A DNA stretch of 9,097 bases from Actinobacteria bacterium 21-64-8 (GTDB lineage: Bacteria > Actinomycetota > Acidimicrobiia > Acidimicrobiales > RAAP-2). This document shows, piece after piece, positions 7,218 through 9,097 of the stretch. Location of the stretch: contig NCBD01000090.1 in NCBI GenBank assembly GCA_002255315.1, forward strand, positions 1 to 9,097, written 5' to 3'. A model generated the notes under the pieces. That model made no database searches. It was given only the letters and a program-made list of their open reading frames with translations, and was not told where the DNA came from. Numbering within the stretch: position 1 is the first letter of the stretch; every line of letters starts with the position of its first letter. The position numbers and the translations under genes are program-made.

Positions 7218-7223
7218 CACTAC

Positions 7224-8036
7224 GTGAGTTCGTCCACGCCCCCGTACGAGCGACTGCACTTTGTCACCAACGCCCCTGTCACGGGCCTCGCCGTCGCGGA
7301 ACGGCGCGTCCACGCTCCTGAGGCGACCTTGATTTGCGTCCACGGGGGACTCGACCGGGGTGGCTCATTCGCGCGTCTCGCGAGACGCTCGACGCGCTTT
7401 GACGTGATTGCCTATGACCGGCGGGGCTACCAGGGTTCTCGCGCGCTCGGGCCGGCCAGTCTCGACGCGCACGTCAGCGACTTGGGTGCCCTCATTTCGC
7501 GCGAAGCCACCCACCAGCCGGTCATCCTCTTTGGCCACAGTTTTGGCGGGGTGGTCACCTTTGGCGCCGCGCTGCAACATTCGAGCGAAGTATCGCTCGT
7601 GGTGAACTACGAGTCCCCGTTGCCCTGGGTCAAATTCCGCCCCAGTTCTCGCCCGCCACTCACGAATGACGCGAGCTTTGAAGCCGAGCAGTTCTTTCGA
7701 CGAGTGGTGTCGGCGAACGCGTGGGAGCGATTAAGCGAACTCGAACGCGAGTCGCGTCGCCTGGACGGACCGGCGCTGTTGGCGGACCTGAGTGGGCTCA
7801 GCGCAGAACGCGTACCCTACGACCTCAGCGCACTGACCACACCCGCGAGCTACGTCCACGGTGACGGAATATTGGCACCGTACTATCGCTCGCTCGCTCA
7901 AGCACTCCAAAAACTGAATCCAGCCATCGAAGTCGAAGAGATTGAACACGCCCACCACGGCGCTCACCTGTCGAGCCCCGACCAACTGTTCGCGCTGCTC
8001 AGTCGACGGTGGAATCACGTATGCACGTCGGTATAA
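7224..8036 (+). CDS. Alpha/beta hydrolase fold protein
   Basis: The 270-residue protein is a typical single-domain alpha/beta hydrolase. CVHGGLDRGG (His40-Gly41-Gly42) is the oxyanion-hole loop, YDRRGYQGS (64-72) the next conserved turn, and GHSFGG (104-109) the nucleophile elbow with Ser106. Asp214 in VHGDG is the likely acid, with Glu130 in NYESPLPW as an alternative. His245 in HAHHGAHLSSP completes the triad. A cap region lies around residues 130-200. There is no signal peptide or membrane segment, so it is probably cytoplasmic. The substrate cannot be deduced: esterases, lipases, epoxide hydrolases and C-C hydrolases share these motifs. The GTG start lies 69 nt from the divergent kgd start and keeps the usual N-terminal extent; no in-frame ATG is near. 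Its last 16 nt overlap the next gene, indicating one transcription unit with the epimerase-like protein. Confidence 0.88.
   Translation: MSSSTPPYERLHFVTNAPVTGLAVAERRVHAPEATLICVHGGLDRGGSFARLARRSTRFDVIAYDRRGYQGSRALGPASLDAHVSDLGALISREATHQPVILFGHSFGGVVTFGAALQHSSEVSLVVNYESPLPWVKFRPSSRPPLTNDASFEAEQFFRRVVSANAWERLSELERESRRLDGPALLADLSGLSAERVPYDLSALTTPASYVHGDGILAPYYRSLAQALQKLNPAIEVEEIEHAHHGAHLSSPDQLFALLSRRWNHVCTSV
8008..8013 (+). promoter_or_regulatory. Ribosome binding site selecting the ATG at 8021
   Basis: GGTGGA lies 7 nt before the ATG at 8021, inside the end of the hydrolase gene. It favours this ATG over the in-frame GTG at 8009, which has no comparable site and would place extra residues before the conserved first beta strand. 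Confidence 0.6.
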
Positions 8037-8926
8037 CGGGTGCTTCGGGCCTTATTGGCACCGCGCTCAGCCAAGTACTGCGAGAACGCGGTGACGTGGT
8101 CACACCCTTCGTTCGCCCGAACTCCACCACCTCGACGAGTGCTTCGGTCTCGTGGGACCCCGCGAAGGGGTATCTCAATCACGAACAGCTGCGGGCCCGG
8201 GGCCCCTTAGACGCCGTGATTCACCTCGCTGGCGCGGGCATCGGCGCGCGCCGGTGGAACGCGCGCTACAAAGAAGAGATCGTGCGTTCGCGGGTTGCCT
8301 CGACGACACTTTTAATGAACGAGTTGGCCACGCTCGATCCGCTCCCCTTTGTCGTCAGCGCTTCGGCGATTGGGTTTTACGGTTCGCGGGGCGACGACGT
8401 CCTCACCGAGAGCGACTCGGCCGGCCGCGATTTTCTCGCTGACGTGTGTGTCGCGTGGGAAGAGGCCGCGTCGATCTACACCCGAAGTGGCGGGTCGCTC
8501 GCCATCGCGCGAACGGGCATCGTTCTCGATCGTCGAGGCGGAGCGCTCGCGCGTCAACTTCCGCTCTTTCGCTTGGGACTCGGGGGGCGCCTCGCTAGCG
8601 GAGCTCAGTGGCTGAGTCCTATTGCACTCATTGACGAGGTTCGTGCGCTCGTTTGGCTCCTCGATCAACGTCGCTCGACGACGGCGAACCTCACCTGTCC
8701 AGTACCGATTCGTAACCGTGATTTCACGCGGCTCCTGGCCACATCGTTGAAACGGCCGGCCGCGTTCGTGGTCCCCGCGCCTCTATTGGAACTCGCGCTC
8801 GGGCGAGAAATGGCGGGGGAACTTCTGCTCGCCAGCCAACGCGTCGTGCCGACGGCGCTGGAAGACTCCGGCTTTGTCTTCGAATGCCCCGACGCGTCCT
8901 CGATTCTTCGTCGCGCACTTGACTAA
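8021..8926 (+). CDS. TIGR01777-type NAD(P)-binding epimerase/SDR family protein with DUF1731 C-terminus
   Basis: The 301-residue protein starts with an extended-SDR Rossmann fold: MHVGITGASGLIG, with the TGxxGxxG nucleotide loop at residues 6-13. VIHLAGAGIGARRWN (66-80) and SASAIGFYG (113-121) are hallmarks of the TIGR01777 (YfcH-like) family, as is RTGIVLDRRGGAL (164-176). The C-terminus has the DUF1731 pattern: PVPIRNRDFTRLL (228-239) and EMAGELLLASQRVVP (263-277), ending in residues typical of the family. Length is close to the usual 295-305. The biochemical reaction of this family is not established; annotations as sugar epimerase or cell-division inhibitor (SulA-like) are by old similarity only. 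It overlaps the hydrolase gene by 16 nt and is probably co-translated with it. No hydrophobic segment suggests export. Family assignment is firm and function is open. Confidence 0.92.
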   Translation: MHVGITGASGLIGTALSQVLRERGDVVTPFVRPNSTTSTSASVSWDPAKGYLNHEQLRARGPLDAVIHLAGAGIGARRWNARYKEEIVRSRVASTTLLMNELATLDPLPFVVSASAIGFYGSRGDDVLTESDSAGRDFLADVCVAWEEAASIYTRSGGSLAIARTGIVLDRRGGALARQLPLFRLGLGGRLASGAQWLSPIALIDEVRALVWLLDQRRSTTANLTCPVPIRNRDFTRLLATSLKRPAAFVVPAPLLELALGREMAGELLLASQRVVPTALEDSGFVFECPDASSILRRALD

Positions 8927-8939
8927 CGAAGTCCGACGT

Positions 8940-8976
8940 CTCCACGAGGGAGCGCCGCGGCTCGGCGTCGTGGGAG
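8940..8976 (+). terminator. GC-rich hairpin after the epimerase gene, possible terminator
   Basis: Fourteen bases after the TAA, CTCCACGA (8940-8947) can pair with TCGTGGGAG (8968-8976) with one bulged base. Inside it GAGC (8950-8953) pairs with GCTC (8960-8963) around a GCCGCG loop. A T-run (TTTTT, 8993-8997) follows only after about 16 nt, so it is not a classical intrinsic terminator. Position directly downstream of the two-gene plus-strand unit supports a role in termination or 3'-end protection. Confidence 0.35.
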
Positions 8977-8980
8977 CTCC

Positions 8981-9029
8981 GAAAATTCGACATTTTTGAC
9001 TCAGCACAAGTCAGGTCGGCGAAATTTTC
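8981..9029. repeat. AT-rich nested inverted repeat in the intergenic region
   Basis: GAAAATT (8981-8987) is the exact inverse complement of AATTTTC (9023-9029), and the arms extend by CG/CG (8988-8989 with 9020-9021) across a one-base bulge. Inside, TGACT (8997-9001) pairs with AGTCA (9009-9013) around a 7-nt loop. The patch is distinctly AT-rich compared with the surrounding DNA. It could be a bidirectional terminator, an operator or an RNA stem-loop; no downstream T-run is present. Confidence 0.45.
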
Positions 9030-9035
9030 TGAGAA

Positions 9036-9097
9036 TTAACCAACCCTTCGACGGCGAGCCAGTTCGGCGTGGCGTCGGGGGTGCGCGAGCGAGCCCC
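9036..9097 (-). other. Possible 3' end of a minus-strand gene; no assignment
   Basis: Composition changes from AT-rich to GC-rich near 9040, suggesting coding sequence beyond the window edge. One minus-strand frame is open from the edge to a TAA at 9038-9036 and would end in an Arg-rich tail (HAELARRRRVG). A second minus-strand frame stays open to a TGA at 9013-9011 and ends LVNSQKISPT. Neither tail was recognised, and no convincing plus-strand start is present. If the minus-strand reading is right, the preceding hairpins separate two convergent genes. Confidence 0.2.

Noticed and set aside
7155..7343. 63-residue N-terminal extension of kgd to 7343
   Set aside because: The extension overlaps the divergent hydrolase gene, lacks family similarity and is low-quality sequence; the docking segment starts shortly after the GTG at 7154.
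8927..9097. tRNA, small RNA gene or CRISPR repeat in the terminal intergenic stretch
   Set aside because: No cloverleaf, no spaced direct repeats and no convincing promoter plus terminator pair were found; only the inverted repeats described above.

Overview
The window is GC-rich, gene-dense chromosomal DNA from an actinobacterium. The main clue is a long two-in-one 2-oxoglutarate decarboxylase/dehydrogenase (Kgd/OdhA type: an acyltransferase domain fused in front of an E1o domain), an architecture characteristic of Actinobacteria. Frequent GTG starts, 4-nt gene overlaps and TANNNT -10 hexamers placed just before start codons fit the same phylum. A lineage such as Acidimicrobiia is possible, but the sequence alone does not settle it. 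The content is housekeeping: no insertion sequence, phage gene, CRISPR array, tRNA or rRNA was seen.

Layout. (1) Bases 1-1401, plus strand: the 3' part of an acetolactate-synthase-like ThDP enzyme whose 5' end lies outside the window. (2) Bases 1398-7154, minus strand: a tightly packed four-gene run, transcribed kgd -> NYN/S1 RNase-like gene -> fabZ -> xth. Two of its three junctions are GTGA start/stop overlaps and the third gap is 11 nt, so it is probably one translationally coupled operon. Its last gene meets gene 1 tail to tail with a 4-nt overlap. (3) Bases 7155-7223: a 69-nt divergent intergenic region with a candidate leaderless promoter in each direction. (4) Bases 7224-8926, plus strand: an alpha/beta hydrolase overlapping by 16 nt with a TIGR01777-type NAD(P)-binding epimerase. 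(5) Bases 8927-9097: the only sizeable non-coding stretch. It holds a GC-rich hairpin, then an AT-rich nested inverted repeat, then GC-rich DNA that may be the 3' end of a minus-strand gene.

The most notable observation is inside kgd. The E1 domain lacks about 34 residues that are otherwise nearly invariant: the HNE(G/A)D-P-S-x-T-x-P segment and the following helix. CYRKHG runs directly into RGDIS in frame, while all other recognisable catalytic residues remain. Either the enzyme has lost or changed its E1 activity, or this is an in-frame genomic deletion or assembly artefact. The second notable item is the downstream coupled gene: a Regnase-like (Zc3h12a-type) NYN nuclease domain joined to an S1-like domain by a long lysine-rich linker, in the same operon as a TCA-cycle enzyme.

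Apart from shared transcription, the operon joins unrelated processes: carbon metabolism, probable RNA processing, fatty-acid dehydration and base-excision repair. No dedicated new defence or biosynthetic system was found.
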